Assembly: GCA_030141585.1 (NCBI GenBank)
Contig: JAQIFP010000011.1
Coordinates: forward strand, 34,298 to 98,297
Direction: 5' to 3'
Length of the DNA stretch: 64,000 nucleotides
Source of the DNA: Ophryocystis elektroscirrha
Lineage: Eukaryota > Apicomplexa > Conoidasida > Neogregarinorida > Ophryocystidae
Positions 63,830 to 64,000 of this stretch are shown piece by piece. Each line of letters starts with the position of its first letter. Position 1 is the first letter of the stretch. The notes below the pieces were generated by a model. It ran no database searches. It saw nothing but the letters and a program-made list of their open reading frames with translations, and was not told the origin of the DNA. The position numbers and the translations under genes were made by a program.

Positions 63830-64000
63830 TATATTATTACTATTTATAATTATTTTTATTACTAATTATAATTATTTTTATTATTACTAATAATTATTTC
63901 TATTATTAATAATACTTATTTTTATTATTATTAATAATTATTTTTATTATTATTAATAATTATTTTTATTATTATTAATAATTATTTTTATTATTATTAA
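63830..64000. repeat. TTATTATTAATAATTATTTT minisatellite at the window edge
   Basis: Units of about 22-25 bp (ttattattaataattattttta) are tandemly repeated with increasing regularity to the end of the window, inside the next intron of the Sec61-like gene. The array continues beyond the window. Confidence 0.88.

Noticed and set aside
1..64000. tRNA or rRNA genes
   Set aside because: No cloverleaf-like GC-containing segments or rRNA core sequences noticed by eye; small structured RNAs cannot be excluded without a covariance search.

Overview
This is a nuclear segment from a very AT-rich, intron-rich microbial eukaryote. The genes have canonical GT..AG introns, many only about 30-40 nt long. 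The standard genetic code is used: TAA and TGA both end genes here and no in-frame stop is reassigned. Long introns and spacers are filled with (TA)n and other simple repeats. The gene set (exportin-7, GPAA1, CDC40/PRP17, an ATR-type PIKK, a eukaryotic-type hexokinase fold) is general for eukaryotes. The hexokinase style, base composition and secreted proteins make me lean weakly towards an alveolate or apicomplexan-like protist, but I cannot prove the lineage.

Layout. 1-5.2 kb: 3' part of an unknown acidic-tailed protein gene (+), EBP1/PA2G4 (+), a small Cys-rich protein (-). 5.3-17.4 kb, all minus: a Qbc (SNAP-25-like) SNARE, a hexokinase-fold protein that has lost its ATP motifs and carries a 1.4 kb repeat-filled intron, and a 1,722-residue RCC1-repeat protein with an N-myristoylation-type start. 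17.9-23.3 kb, all plus: a NUP42-like nucleoporin, ribosomal protein eL24, and TRM6. 23.3-38.5 kb (-): one very large ATR-family kinase. 38.7-41.6 kb: two divergently transcribed secreted proteins of unknown function, 77 bp apart. 41.6-50.5 kb (-): a CaMKK-like kinase with an altered DFG motif, CDC40/PRP17, and a probable BAR/coiled-coil plus PH protein. 50.9-52.9 kb (+): unknown basic protein. 53.0-61.8 kb (-): GPAA1 and exportin-7. 62.8 kb to the end (+): a highly divergent Sec61-alpha, cut by the window edge.

Genes are tightly packed: stop codons of convergent genes lie 15, 37 and 85 bp apart, and tandem genes are 24-180 bp apart. Most genes serve core RNA, ribosome, nuclear transport or secretory functions. 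The interesting residue is the set of proteins that keep a known fold but lose hallmark residues (hexokinase, Sec61-alpha, kinase, SNARE) and the secreted divergent pair. Exon models were made by hand from splice consensus and reading phase, so individual boundaries may be off.
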